Translations under genes and position numbers: made by a program
Notes under the pieces: generated by a model
What the model was told of the DNA's origin: nothing
What the model saw: only the letters and a program-made list of their open reading frames with translations
Database searches by the model: none
From: Caldilineaceae bacterium SB0661_bin_32
GTDB lineage: Bacteria > Chloroflexota > Anaerolineae > Caldilineales > Caldilineaceae
DNA: 52,558 nucleotides
NCBI GenBank assembly: GCA_009841235.1
Contig: VXMH01000095.1
Location: 1 to 52,558, forward strand
Reading direction: 5' to 3'
In this document: positions 16,895 through 26,314 of the stretch, piece by piece
How positions within the stretch are numbered: position 1 is the first letter of the stretch
Layout of the letters: the number at the start of each line of letters is the position of its first letter

Positions 16895-18405
16895 TTATCT
16901 CGCCGTAATCAAGAAGATTGTACCATTCTGGTATCCGGCGGCGTAGACGTTGCCTTCTTCGTCTTCGCCGATGCTGCTGACGGGGAAACCGGCGTTTGCA
17001 AGGAGGGAACTGTGCCACATACCTTCTGCGCTTTCGGTCGCGGCATCTGCGGTTCGCCTGAGTCCCCAAATGTCACCTCGACAGAAATCGGCGAAAAGGA
17101 ACAGCCCATCGAGTGCGGTGGAGGCAGGCCCCCGGGAGACTGCCCCGCCAACGATTGCGCAGCCGCGAGAATGGTCGTATTCAGCAACGGGAAGAGCCAA
17201 TCCTTCGGCGCTGCAGACGAGGGAATCATGCTCGAAGCAGATGTTTCCTTCCATGACGGCCCAGCCGTAGTTCCTGCCAGCCGGGCTGTCCGCAGGCTGA
17301 TAGTTTACCTCCTCCCGCGAACTGCCTCCCACATCAGGAATGAAAAGATCTCCGGTAAGTCGATCAAAGGTGAAACCCCAGGGATTGCGCAGACCCAGCG
17401 CCCAGATCTCGTCGCGAACGTTTTCTGAACGGGTATAGGGATTATCAATTGGGACGGCGTAGGGTTCGGCGCCGGACTCCACATCGATGCGCAGGATTTT
17501 CCCGAGCAATGTGTCAGTTCTCTGTGCCATGTTGTCGGGATCGCGGAATGTGCCGCCGTCCCCGCTGCCGATATAGAGGTAGCCGTCCCTGGGACCGAAG
17601 GCAAGGTGGCCGCCGTTGTGAACTTTATAGGGTTGGGCGATTTTCAGCAGGAATTCTTCGCTGTCAGATACCGCCCTATCGGGGTCGTCCGACGTCTTGA
17701 AACGGCTGACAACTGTATCGCCGTCCAGGTTCGAGTAGCTCACATAGAAGTGCTGGTTGTCGGCATAGGATGGCGGAAAAGCAAGACCGAACAGACCCTG
17801 TTCGCCGCAGCAGACGACGCGTTCCGATATATCAAGGAAGGGGGCGTCCTGGAGGTGACCTCCCTTGATGATCCTGATGCGTCCCTTTTGCTCGACCACA
17901 AATATGCGGCCGCTCCCGTCACCGGCGTGTGAGACAAGGACGGGAAGATTCAAGCCATTGGCGATCTCTTCAAGCCTGACCTGAGGTGCAGTGAATTCAG
18001 GCCTCGTGGTTTTGACAGGAGTTCCGAACACCTTTACCTCCCGCCACGTGACATCCTCTGAACCCTGCAAGAAGAGTACCAGGACTTCATTTGCCATCTG
18101 TGGTGGATCAACAGGGATTGCCAGTGTCTTTTCTCTGGCGGGACGGACATCGTTGAGCCGCGTAAAAAGCGTGCGAGTTCCGGAGCCATTGCCCAACCAG
18201 ACTTCAAGGGTAAATGGCGCATCACCGTACTGCGAGAAATCCAACTCTATCTGGTCAACCAGATAGAGGTCCTCCAGGATGACCGAGTACCACTGTGGCG
18301 GGGGCTGTTTTGCATCCCAGCCGGTCGCCGGATCGCCGTCGATCGCGAACGCAATGGAAGCGGGTTCGGACGAGGCCCGGCCCGAACCCTGGAGGGCTAC
18401 GTTCT
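16895..18405 (-). repeat. Second internal copy of the F5/8-propeller module
   Basis: Codons here encode F5/8-B and propeller B of the double-module protein. They repeat, at the protein level, the order of blocks coded at about 18406-20185 and again at 15028-16779: DGD..T.W....PPQW, LYLVD, NGSG.RT, HAGD.(S/T)GR.FV, HNGG, FGPRDG, RNP, YDHS.GC. The boundary is estimated from where the first propeller ends. Confidence 0.75.
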
Positions 18406-20185
18406 TACGAATCGCGGTTACGTTCGGGTTGGCTGAAGATCTTTCCGCGAGCGCATAGAGGACACCATCCTGGAAGCTGGTCACATACACGTTGCCGTCC
18501 TGGTCCTGGCCAATGCTGCTGATAGAAATCGGTGCGTTTATCAGCAGCGTACTCTGCCACCCGTCTTGCTCCTCCCGCTCCGGCCTTCTCAGTCCCCAGA
18601 GGCGACCACTGCAAAAGTCGGCATAGAGAAACAGCCCTTGCATGGCTGGGGAACCTGGGCCGCGGAAGACGACGCCTCCTGAGACGGAACATCCAAGGGA
18701 GTGGTCATATTCGGCAACAGGTAAGGTGAGGCCTTCGGCGTTACAAGGCACGACAAAATTGTCGAAACAGAGATTTCCTTCCATTTTGAACCAGCCGTAG
18801 TCTTCTCCCCCGGCGCTGGTTGCCGGCTGAAAGTTAATTTCTTCGCGACCCCGGTTCCCCGAGTCAGGTATGAAAAGGTCCCCTGTAGCCAAATCAAAGG
18901 CGAAATTGCCAGGGTTGCGAAGGCCCACGGCCCAGATCTCGTCGCGAAATCCTTCTGCCTGGATGAAGGGATTGCTGTCGGGAACGAGATACGGCTTTGT
19001 GCCGGATTCCACATCAATGCGCAGCAGCTTGCTGAGCAGGGTGTCCGAGTTCAGCGCCGGATTGTCGGGATAGCTGAAAGAACCCCCATCGCCGCTGGAG
19101 ATGTAGAGAAAACCATCTCTTGGACCAAAAGCCATACTGCCGCCGTTGTGGTGTTCAGCCGGTTGCTCGATGGTAAGCACGACCTCCTCGCTGTCGGGGT
19201 CAGCCCTGTCGGCGTTTTCGGTGGTCTTGAAGCGACTGATGACGGTATGGCCGGCGGCATTGGTATAGCTTACGTAGAAATGGTTCTTTTCGGCATAGGA
19301 GGGTGGAAAGGCCATATCGATCAGTCCGCGATGCGCGCAGCAGCGGACACGGTCGGTTATGTCGAGAAAAGGAACGGTAAGGGCGGAACCATTTCTGACG
19401 ATGCGGATGCGGCCCATCTTCTCTGCTACGAATAGACGCCCTGTGTTGTCGCCGGCATGTGTAACCCGTACGGGCAGCTCCATACCAAGAGCGACAGGTT
19501 GAAGGGTCAGACGGGGGGCGTTGCCAGTGGCCGGGGGGTCGATTACAGGTTGACCGAACACTCTCACTTCGCGCCAGGCTACCCAACTTGGGCTTTGAAG
19601 AGTGAGGATGAAGACCTCGCTCACGATTTGGGGCGGGTCGAGCTCCACGTTCAGGATCTGCCCGTCGGAGGTTGGCACGTTTGTGAGGCGTCGGAACAGA
19701 GTCCTGCTACCGGAACCGTTGTCCAGCCAGAGCTCATGAGACGTCGGACCGGCCGGCGCCTGCGTGATCACCATTTGAATTCTGTCGACGCGATAGAGAT
19801 CGTCGAGAAGGACTGAGAACCACTGGGGAGGGGGTTGTTGTGAGTTCCAGACCGTGTCGTTGTCGCCGTCAATTGCGAGGATGGCGGTCTCGGCATCTAC
19901 TCTTAACAGGCCGGTCTGGTCTCTCGCAGAAGCGGTAGCAAAACCGAGTGGTGCGACATTTTCTCCGATGGGAGGCGTTCCGAAAGGGGAGGCAGTCCAT
20001 TGAGATCCCGAAGAAAGGGAAACCGTCAGACTGGCTATCGACTCAACATCTTCAGGGGATTCAGGGTCGGTTCGGGCGGAATCCGATGCCATCGAATTGG
20101 AAGCCGAAGCGCAAGCGCTCAGAGTGAGAGTGAAGCAGACGATGAGGATTGACAGTTTACTGCCTGGTTTTGCTTGGAAGTTCAT
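16895..20185 (-). CDS. Double-module F5/8 plus glucose/sorbosone-dehydrogenase lipoprotein
   Basis: A 1,096-residue exported lipoprotein (LSAC, Cys25) carrying the architecture of its downstream neighbour twice in one chain: F5/8-A about 81-214, propeller A about 231-583, F5/8-B about 594-724, propeller B about 736-1096. Both propellers keep HNGG (346-349, 856-859) and RNP (423-425, 933-935), so neither shows obvious loss. I chose ATG at 20185 because it starts directly before a normal signal peptide; a GTG at 20227 would add 14 polar residues. Together with the single-module gene this makes three tandem modules, best explained by duplication and in-frame fusion. Likely roles are multivalent glycan binding and sugar oxidation at the cell surface. 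It lies 122 bp after the permease at 20308. Confidence 0.85.
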   Translation of the reverse strand: MNFQAKPGSKLSILIVCFTLTLSACASASNSMASDSARTDPESPEDVESIASLTVSLSSGSQWTASPFGTPPIGENVAPLGFATASARDQTGLLRVDAETAILAIDGDNDTVWNSQQPPPQWFSVLLDDLYRVDRIQMVITQAPAGPTSHELWLDNGSGSRTLFRRLTNVPTSDGQILNVELDPPQIVSEVFILTLQSPSWVAWREVRVFGQPVIDPPATGNAPRLTLQPVALGMELPVRVTHAGDNTGRLFVAEKMGRIRIVRNGSALTVPFLDITDRVRCCAHRGLIDMAFPPSYAEKNHFYVSYTNAAGHTVISRFKTTENADRADPDSEEVVLTIEQPAEHHNGGSMAFGPRDGFLYISSGDGGSFSYPDNPALNSDTLLSKLLRIDVESGTKPYLVPDSNPFIQAEGFRDEIWAVGLRNPGNFAFDLATGDLFIPDSGNRGREEINFQPATSAGGEDYGWFKMEGNLCFDNFVVPCNAEGLTLPVAEYDHSLGCSVSGGVVFRGPGSPAMQGLFLYADFCSGRLWGLRRPEREEQDGWQSTLLINAPISISSIGQDQDGNVYVTSFQDGVLYALAERSSANPNVTAIRKNVALQGSGRASSEPASIAFAIDGDPATGWDAKQPPPQWYSVILEDLYLVDQIELDFSQYGDAPFTLEVWLGNGSGTRTLFTRLNDVRPAREKTLAIPVDPPQMANEVLVLFLQGSEDVTWREVKVFGTPVKTTRPEFTAPQVRLEEIANGLNLPVLVSHAGDGSGRIFVVEQKGRIRIIKGGHLQDAPFLDISERVVCCGEQGLFGLAFPPSYADNQHFYVSYSNLDGDTVVSRFKTSDDPDRAVSDSEEFLLKIAQPYKVHNGGHLAFGPRDGYLYIGSGDGGTFRDPDNMAQRTDTLLGKILRIDVESGAEPYAVPIDNPYTRSENVRDEIWALGLRNPWGFTFDRLTGDLFIPDVGGSSREEVNYQPADSPAGRNYGWAVMEGNICFEHDSLVCSAEGLALPVAEYDHSRGCAIVGGAVSRGPASTALDGLFLFADFCRGDIWGLRRTADAATESAEGMWHSSLLANAGFPVSSIGEDEEGNVYAAGYQNGTIFLITAR

Positions 20186-20307
20186 GCTTGGCTCTGCGTC
20201 CTGATGGGTCGCTTGCGATTCAGACACGTAAAAGGGAGCAGTGGGCGCAGTTCAGAACGCCGGCGCGGCAACCGACTTCCGCCCCTTTTGCCGGACATCT
20301 GCTTCGC

Positions 20308-21441
20308 TCACAGGGAATATGGATCGACGGCATCGCGCAGGCCGTCGCCGACAAAGTTGAAGGTGAGGACGGCGGCTATGACGAAGAAAGCGGGGATCAG
20401 GAGCCACGGCTGCTGCAGGAGAACGCTCACCAACTGGGCTTGCTTGAGGAGGGCGCCCCAACTGGTCTGAGGCGGTTGGATGCCAAGGCCGAGAAAGCTG
20501 AGGGCCGTCTCGGCGAGAATCATGCCTGGGATAGCGAGGGTGGCGACGACGATGATGTGACTGAATGCGTTGGGGAGCATGTGGCGGAAGATGATGCGGG
20601 CGTCGGAGGCGCCGGCGGCTCTGGCCGCGAGTGTGTATTCCATCTCACGAAACGAGAGCACCTTGGCGCGGACCTGCCGCGCCAAACCGGTCCATTCGAT
20701 AAGGGAGAGGATAACGGAGATGGCGAAGAACCGCTGCAGCGGGGACCAGTTTGGCGGCATCGCTGCAGCCAACGCCGCCCACAGGGGGATGGCAGGAAAA
20801 GACATCAGGAATTCGATGATGCGCTGGATCATGGTATCCAGCCCGCCGCCGTAGAAACCAGAGACTGTGCCGAGAGTGGCGCCGAAAATGATGGTCAGGA
20901 TGACGCCAACCAGCCCGATTGTTAAAGATATCCTTGCTCCCATGAAGACGCGAGCTACCATATCGTGGCCCAGATCGTCGCTGCCCAACAGATAGAATAC
21001 TCCAGGAGCGTCGACCCCGTAGAGGTGTCGGTTAAACGGAATGAGCCCCAAGAGCTTGTATTCGTATCCCTCCACAAATAACTTTATCAGATACTTTTCT
21101 TCATGGATCTCGCTATATACAAAGCGAAAGGTGTCCATGTCGAGTTCGCTGTCGAGGCCGTAGACGAAGGGGCGCAGGTGGAAATTCCCTTGTTCGTCGC
21201 GAAAGCGGGGCAGCTGGGGAGGTACAAATACATAATCTTCGTGGACTTCGGTATAGGGGACGGGGGCGATGAAGTCTGCGAAGAGGGCCGACATGTAGAG
21301 GAGAGTGAGCACGACGCCGCCAGCAATCGCCAGCTTGTTGCGGAGAAAGCGGCGGCCGATCAGCCGGGCGGGCGAGATGGCCGTCGCCTGGCGGGCCTCT
21401 TCACCGGTTTGAAGATTGATGGTTGAAGCGCTGGTCGCCAT
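20308..21441 (-). CDS. ABC importer permease, DppC/OppC type, with long periplasmic loop
   Basis: A 377-residue inner-membrane permease, about 75 residues longer than its counterpart at 10805. The extra length is in the first periplasmic loop between helix 1 (IAGGVVLTLLYMSALFADFI) and the LGSDDLGHDMVARVFMGARIS motif. That long loop is known in a branch of OppC-type proteins. The EAA-type loop reads LAARAAGASDARIIFRHMLPN, and the C-terminus has NFVGDGLRDAVDP. The ATG follows the stop of the DppB-type gene by 2 bp without an evident ribosome site, so translation is probably coupled. A partner ATPase is not present nearby. Confidence 0.92.
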   Translation of the reverse strand: MATSASTINLQTGEEARQATAISPARLIGRRFLRNKLAIAGGVVLTLLYMSALFADFIAPVPYTEVHEDYVFVPPQLPRFRDEQGNFHLRPFVYGLDSELDMDTFRFVYSEIHEEKYLIKLFVEGYEYKLLGLIPFNRHLYGVDAPGVFYLLGSDDLGHDMVARVFMGARISLTIGLVGVILTIIFGATLGTVSGFYGGGLDTMIQRIIEFLMSFPAIPLWAALAAAMPPNWSPLQRFFAISVILSLIEWTGLARQVRAKVLSFREMEYTLAARAAGASDARIIFRHMLPNAFSHIIVVATLAIPGMILAETALSFLGLGIQPPQTSWGALLKQAQLVSVLLQQPWLLIPAFFVIAAVLTFNFVGDGLRDAVDPYSL

Positions 21442-21443
21442 GG

Positions 21444-22427
21444 TCAGGTGTAGCGGATGCGGGGATCGATCCAGACGAGCAGGATATCGGCCAGGAAGTT
21501 GCCGATTACCAGGAGCCCGGCCAGAAATACGAGGAAGGTGCCTGCCAGATACATGTCCTGCTCGAGAAGGGCAGTGAAGTAAAGCGGGCCCGTTGTGGGC
21601 AGGCTCAGCACCATCGACACGATGGTTGCGCCCGAGATGATCTGCGGCAGGCTGGTGCCGAGAATCATAACAAGAGGATGGATGGCGTTACGCGCTGCGT
21701 GGACGAAGATGACCCGCCGTTCGGGGAGACCCTTGGCGCGGGCGGAGGTGATGTAGGCGATTTTGAGAACATCGAGCAGATTGCCGCGCATCATCCGGAT
21801 CAGTCCGGCCGTGCCGGAGGTGCCGACCACCAGGACTGGGATCCACAGATGTTTCAAGAGGTCCCACAGCTTGGCAAAGTTCCAGGGGGCGTCCTGGTAC
21901 TCGGGCGAAAAGAGTCCTCCCACGGATTGATCGAAGACCATGGCGGCGATGACCATGAAGATGAGAGCCAGGAGGAAGTTGGGGATAGAGAGACCGATCA
22001 TGCCGACGGTGGTGAAGAAATGATCGCTGGCCTGGTATTGATGTGTTGCAGAATAGATCCCGATTGGAATGGCGATCAGCCAAGTCACAATGAGGGTTGT
22101 GATTGAGATCAACATTGTCAGGATCAGCCGTTCCCAGATCAACTCGCTCACATCCTTGTTATAGGCGAACGAACGACCGAAGTCTCCCTGGACGAAGCCG
22201 GACACCCACTTCCAGTACTGCACGTAGATCGGCTGATCGAGGCCATACTGGTTAACGATGGTTTCCAGCTGGCTTGCGGTGGTCGTTGTTCCCTGGGCCT
22301 CCAGTTGTTCGCGATAGACATCCAGGTAGGAGCCCGGCGGAAGGTTGATGATCACGAAGCCCACGATCGAAACAAAGAACATCGTGACCAGCATATAGAG
22401 AAAGCGAGGGACGATAAAGCCTTGCAA
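21444..22427 (-). CDS. ABC importer permease, DppB/OppB type
   Basis: A 327-residue inner-membrane permease. Translation seems to start at TTG (22427) with a strong GGAGG site 6 bases before it. The first helix (PRFLYMLVTMFFVSIVGFVII) is followed by a family-typical NLPPGSYLDVY loop and by YGLDQPIYVQYWKW. The EAA-type loop reads TSARAKGLPERRVIFVHAARN, and the C-terminus is DPRIRYT. It is expected to form the channel with the adjacent DppC-type protein. The gene is separated from the binding-protein gene by 266 bp that contain a strong hairpin. Confidence 0.92.
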   Translation of the reverse strand: MQGFIVPRFLYMLVTMFFVSIVGFVIINLPPGSYLDVYREQLEAQGTTTTASQLETIVNQYGLDQPIYVQYWKWVSGFVQGDFGRSFAYNKDVSELIWERLILTMLISITTLIVTWLIAIPIGIYSATHQYQASDHFFTTVGMIGLSIPNFLLALIFMVIAAMVFDQSVGGLFSPEYQDAPWNFAKLWDLLKHLWIPVLVVGTSGTAGLIRMMRGNLLDVLKIAYITSARAKGLPERRVIFVHAARNAIHPLVMILGTSLPQIISGATIVSMVLSLPTTGPLYFTALLEQDMYLAGTFLVFLAGLLVIGNFLADILLVWIDPRIRYT

Positions 22428-22543
22428 GGGAGGCCTCCGACGGGCAGCTTGCTCCGAGTTTCTACACGATTACAGTATACAGGATAGCGGAGAATTGCAC
22501 TCGTTTCCTCAATCGCATGAAATGGCGATTCATTAAACGTACG

Positions 22544-22580
22544 AGGGAGAGAGGAGCGATAAAACGCCTCCTCTCTCCCT
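22544..22580 (-). terminator. 13-bp hairpin between binding-protein and permease genes
   Basis: The arms AGGGAGAGAGGAG (22544-22556) and CTCCTCTCTCCCT (22568-22580) pair perfectly around an 11-base loop and lie downstream of the binding-protein stop on the - strand. No long T-run follows in the direction of transcription, so it probably stabilises or partly terminates the message. Both the position and the GGGAGAG core match the hairpin at 10722-10752. Confidence 0.7.
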
Positions 22581-22693
22581 TTCCTTTCACTCACTGTTCC
22601 GGTTCTTCTCTGTCGAACGCCCGCGGATCGTATTGGAAGTGTTTCCAACCGGTGCGGCTGCAGGGGAACAGAGAGACGGCAACCTGTCTTGTC

Positions 22694-24784
22694 CTATTCG
22701 ACGATGAAGTAGACTTCCGGATAGGTCATGGCGCCGGGCATGCCAAGAACCCCCGGGCCGTGCCAACCGCCCAGCGGAAGGTCATCGCGCGTGGGCACGT
22801 TCTGAATCATGTTGCCAGCCACGATGATGTTGGGTGGATCGGCGATGCCGCCCAACAGGAAGGGACCTTCGTCGATGTGAATCTGGACGATCGCAAAGGT
22901 GAGTTCGTCGCGCTTGTCGACGTCGGGCTCGGCGATTGCCTGCTTATACAGTTCCCACATGCGGTACATGGGATCGTCGACCGGGATCTCCTCACGCGGA
23001 GGCGTACGATCGCGCGGATCGAGGTCCAATTCTGTCCCCTCTTTGGGTGTGCCTTCTGCCGCCATCCAAGCTCCGTACAAGGGAGCCCAGCGCCCGCCGC
23101 TGCCGTATGAAACCAGCCAGGCAGGGTAGGTGAGCAGGTCCGGGCCGTCCGGTGCGCCGCCGCCGTAGAGGCGAATGTCGTAGGTGGCGCTGGTCGTCAT
23201 GACACCCAGCTGTGAACCCGGGATGGAGTTTACGAATGCGTTGAGGCCGATTGCCTTCCAGTCCTCAACCATCAGTTCGGCGGTCTCGATGAAAGCGGTA
23301 TTGCCGGCCGGGAAGTCGATGCGAACTTCGAGCGGCGAGCCGTCAGGAAGATCACGGAAGCCGTCACCATCCTGGTCGGTCACGTCGATCTCGTCGAGTA
23401 GGCTGGCGGCCAGTTCCGGATCGTAGGTAACGGCGGAATCGCGCCAGGCTACCAGCATCTGCTGGCCCCTTTCGGTGCGGTTAAACTGACCCGAGTTGGG
23501 CGACATTGTTCCCGTGCTGGCGGCCTCTCCCAAGCCCAAAAAGGTGATTTTGCGAATTCTCTCGCGGTCCATGGCGTGGGAAAGGGCGCGGCGGTATTGG
23601 GTTGTGCGCACGACCGCCCGCTTGGCGTCGTCGGGATTGTTCCAGTTCACGCCCCAGGCGGGCGCGCCGCCGGCGCCGTTATCCCAGAGGAGAACGCGAT
23701 AGTCGCCTTTGGACTCATTTTCCTTCAGGACTGCCAGGTCACGCAGCGAGAGATGGGGGTGGGCGTGGAAGTTGACGTCGCCGTTGAAGATGCGCAACTT
23801 CAGCACCTCGGCGTTTTCGGAATAGGTCACCTCCAGCCTGTCGATATAGGGCAACTGGTTGCCGGCGGTATCGACGGCGTAGTAGTAGGGATTGCGCTCC
23901 AGGATCATGCGGTTGCCAGTCTCAAGCAGGACCGGCATCCAGGCATTGAGGACGGGCCTGTCCGGGTTATTCCACCAGTCCTGTTTCTCGGTAAACTCCT
24001 CATAGTCGGCAGCATCGGAGTATTCCGGGTGGAACTGCTCCAGGTAATGGCGGGGATAGGGCCCGAAATTGCCTGAGACACCGCCGTTGACAAAGGCTGC
24101 CAGCTCGATGTCCACCAGCGGGGCGGGGGCTACGAATTTGAAGCGAATTGTATAGTCGTCGATTTTCTCGGCGGTCATGGGCTGGCCGCCTACGAGCGTC
24201 CAGGCAGGCATTGCCATCGGATGGTCCGGGTTGGCAGCCATGTCCTCCCACCAGAAGAGAACGTCATCGACGGTAAAGGGATGCCCGTCGGACCATTTGG
24301 TCCCTTCGCGGAAGTAGAAGGTCCACTCTGAAGCGTCGTCGTTTATCTCCCAGGCTTTCGCCAGCCCTGGGCCAACGGCCGTGCCGCCCTCCTCCCAGTG
24401 CAACGGGGAATGTCCGTACATATAGGCTGAAGTGTCTCGCAGATTGCTGCGAGTGGTCGTGCGCTTCAGCGTGCCCCCGTATTTGCCGACCTCGATCCAG
24501 GGCAGGTCGATGACCAGAGGATCGATGGGGATACGTTCTTCAAGGGGGGGCAGATCGCCGGCGGCGACCATCTCAGCGAGCTGGGGTGCCTCTTTGTCTG
24601 ACATCATTGCGTCGCCGGCGCCTTCATCGCTCTCCTGCGCAGCTTCTTCTGCTGCTGCGGCCGGCTCTTCAGCAGCAGGCTCTGGCCCGCCGCCGCAGGC
24701 GGACAGGACCAGCGCAAGCGCGAGCAACAGGACCCATACGGTCCCGGCGGTGCGGCTCAGTCGGCTGGATCGGGTTCGGAACAT
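22694..24784 (-). CDS. Solute-binding lipoprotein of ABC importer (SBP family 5), long form
   Basis: A 696-residue binding protein, longer than the 574-residue one of the + string. It has a Sec-type signal peptide with lipobox LSAC (Cys30). An Ala/Glu-rich linker runs to about residue 60. The SBP-5 body includes GGTLKRTTT, a LAKAWEINDDASEWTFYFREGTKWSDG stretch split across the family's conserved strand, FTVDDVLFWWED and AMDRERIRKITFLG. Long members of this family with this DLPWIEVGKYGGTLK opening are common in glycan-related importers of environmental bacteria; I use that as a hint only. AAAGGAG lies 8 bases before the ATG. It is the second gene of the - string, 75 bp after the sulfatase. Confidence 0.92.
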   Translation of the reverse strand: MFRTRSSRLSRTAGTVWVLLLALALVLSACGGGPEPAAEEPAAAAEEAAQESDEGAGDAMMSDKEAPQLAEMVAAGDLPPLEERIPIDPLVIDLPWIEVGKYGGTLKRTTTRSNLRDTSAYMYGHSPLHWEEGGTAVGPGLAKAWEINDDASEWTFYFREGTKWSDGHPFTVDDVLFWWEDMAANPDHPMAMPAWTLVGGQPMTAEKIDDYTIRFKFVAPAPLVDIELAAFVNGGVSGNFGPYPRHYLEQFHPEYSDAADYEEFTEKQDWWNNPDRPVLNAWMPVLLETGNRMILERNPYYYAVDTAGNQLPYIDRLEVTYSENAEVLKLRIFNGDVNFHAHPHLSLRDLAVLKENESKGDYRVLLWDNGAGGAPAWGVNWNNPDDAKRAVVRTTQYRRALSHAMDRERIRKITFLGLGEAASTGTMSPNSGQFNRTERGQQMLVAWRDSAVTYDPELAASLLDEIDVTDQDGDGFRDLPDGSPLEVRIDFPAGNTAFIETAELMVEDWKAIGLNAFVNSIPGSQLGVMTTSATYDIRLYGGGAPDGPDLLTYPAWLVSYGSGGRWAPLYGAWMAAEGTPKEGTELDLDPRDRTPPREEIPVDDPMYRMWELYKQAIAEPDVDKRDELTFAIVQIHIDEGPFLLGGIADPPNIIVAGNMIQNVPTRDDLPLGGWHGPGVLGMPGAMTYPEVYFIVE

Positions 24785-24859
24785 CAGAAGACTCCTTTGC
24801 TGTTTGGTAGGTAGAGCAGGCGGCGATGGAAGGCCGGGACTCCGCCCGGAAGGCGCCCA

Positions 24860-26314
24860 TCAATGGCGTACATCGATATGATAGAACTCGGTATGATAGC
24901 CGGGCCAGCTGGTGTTGCGCCGGTCTGCTTCGGTATCGGACGGTACGGGGAGCGCAACCCAGTTGCCGTCCTCGACCGCCGCGGAACCTCTGTCCTGGTG
25001 ACGGCGGATAAGCTCGTTACGCAGTCGTTCGAGATGGGGTGAGGATTCGGCAGCACCTGAAAGGTTGCGCAGTTCCTGCGGATCGTTTTCGAGATCGAAT
25101 AGTTGCTCGCTGCCGCCGACGGGGAACCAGAGGTATTTCCAACGGCCGTCGGTGATGGCGTAGTTGCCGGGCCTGTTCGGGCCGCCGAGCGCTGATTCCA
25201 AGTGGAGCCGCGGCTCGATCTCTCCCCGCGCCAGGGCGACAAGATCGAGGCCGTCGACGTCGTCCGGGGGCGTGCCGCCCGCAGCTTTCACGGCGGTCGG
25301 CAGAATGTCGGCGAGAGTTACCAGAGATTGGTTGCGCGTTCCGTGCCGGCGGTTGTCCCAGCCTTGGGGCATCCGCAGGGCAAACGGCACGTGCGCTGAC
25401 GGTTCGTGGAAGAAGCCCTTGCCGCCGGCGCAGTGGTCTCCCAGGTACTCACCGTGATCGGATGTGTAGATGATGAGGGTATCGTCGAAGATGCCCATGT
25501 CCTGGAGGGCGGCAAAAACTCGACCCATGTTGTAGTCGATCTGGGTGATGACGCCGTAGTAGGCGGCGCGTGCCTCGCGGATAACTTCAGGGGGCACCAG
25601 GTCGAAGGACTGTTTCTCCCGCATGAGGCGAAAAGCGTAGGGAACGTCCTCGCCTTCACTCCAATCGCCGAAGACAGGCCCCGGAATGTCACAGTTGCGA
25701 TACATGGAATAGTAGGGCTCCGGCGGATCGATCGGGGGGTGGGGCTTGGAAAAGGAGCACCAGAGGAAGAACGGCATGGTGGGGTCGCGGCGTTCGCGGA
25801 TGTACTCTACGCACTGCTCGGCGGTCCAGGAGGTAAGGGTCAGCGCTTCGGGCACGGTGGCCATGCCGGGGTAGAGCTCGTTCTGGCCGAGGCCGTGGCG
25901 CATGGGCTGGACGTCGTAGCCCCGGCGGGCCATGTGGCGGTAGTAGTCCTCCGGGAGGATCATTTCCTGGAATCCGTGGCGGGCGCGCTGGGGCGTGAAG
26001 TGCATTTTGCCGATGGCGGCGGTCTGGTAGCCCAGTTCGCTCATGCAGGTGGGCAGTGTATTGCGGGCGTCGGGGATGGCGCGCGAAGAGGGCCCATTGC
26101 CGGTCATTCCGTGGGTTGTGACGTATTTCCCAGTCATGATCGACATGCGCGAGGGTACGCAGACCGGGCAGTCTCCGTAGGCGGAGGTGAAGTTGATCCC
26201 CTCCCGTGTCAGGTGATTGAAGTGGGGCGTGCGCATGAACGATGGCGCGGCGTCGCCTGCGGCGTCGTAGCGCTGCTGGTCGGTTGTTATCAGCAGAATG
26301 TGGGGGCGTTCCAT
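24860..26314 (-). CDS. Type I (formylglycine) sulfatase
   Basis: A 484-residue sulfatase without signal peptide. Cys52 in CVPSR is the formylglycine precursor, Asp12 (TTDQQR) is the first metal ligand, and TSDHGEYLGDH is the second metal-binding block. It differs from the sulfatase at 13459 throughout, so the two are not recent duplicates. It begins the - string and is thus probably expressed first when the string is induced. A candidate promoter lies 65-92 bp upstream. There is no formylglycine-generating enzyme in the window, so maturation depends on a gene elsewhere. Substrate is not readable; sulfated sugars fit the neighbourhood. Confidence 0.92.
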   Translation of the reverse strand: MERPHILLITTDQQRYDAAGDAAPSFMRTPHFNHLTREGINFTSAYGDCPVCVPSRMSIMTGKYVTTHGMTGNGPSSRAIPDARNTLPTCMSELGYQTAAIGKMHFTPQRARHGFQEMILPEDYYRHMARRGYDVQPMRHGLGQNELYPGMATVPEALTLTSWTAEQCVEYIRERRDPTMPFFLWCSFSKPHPPIDPPEPYYSMYRNCDIPGPVFGDWSEGEDVPYAFRLMREKQSFDLVPPEVIREARAAYYGVITQIDYNMGRVFAALQDMGIFDDTLIIYTSDHGEYLGDHCAGGKGFFHEPSAHVPFALRMPQGWDNRRHGTRNQSLVTLADILPTAVKAAGGTPPDDVDGLDLVALARGEIEPRLHLESALGGPNRPGNYAITDGRWKYLWFPVGGSEQLFDLENDPQELRNLSGAAESSPHLERLRNELIRRHQDRGSAAVEDGNWVALPVPSDTEADRRNTSWPGYHTEFYHIDVRH

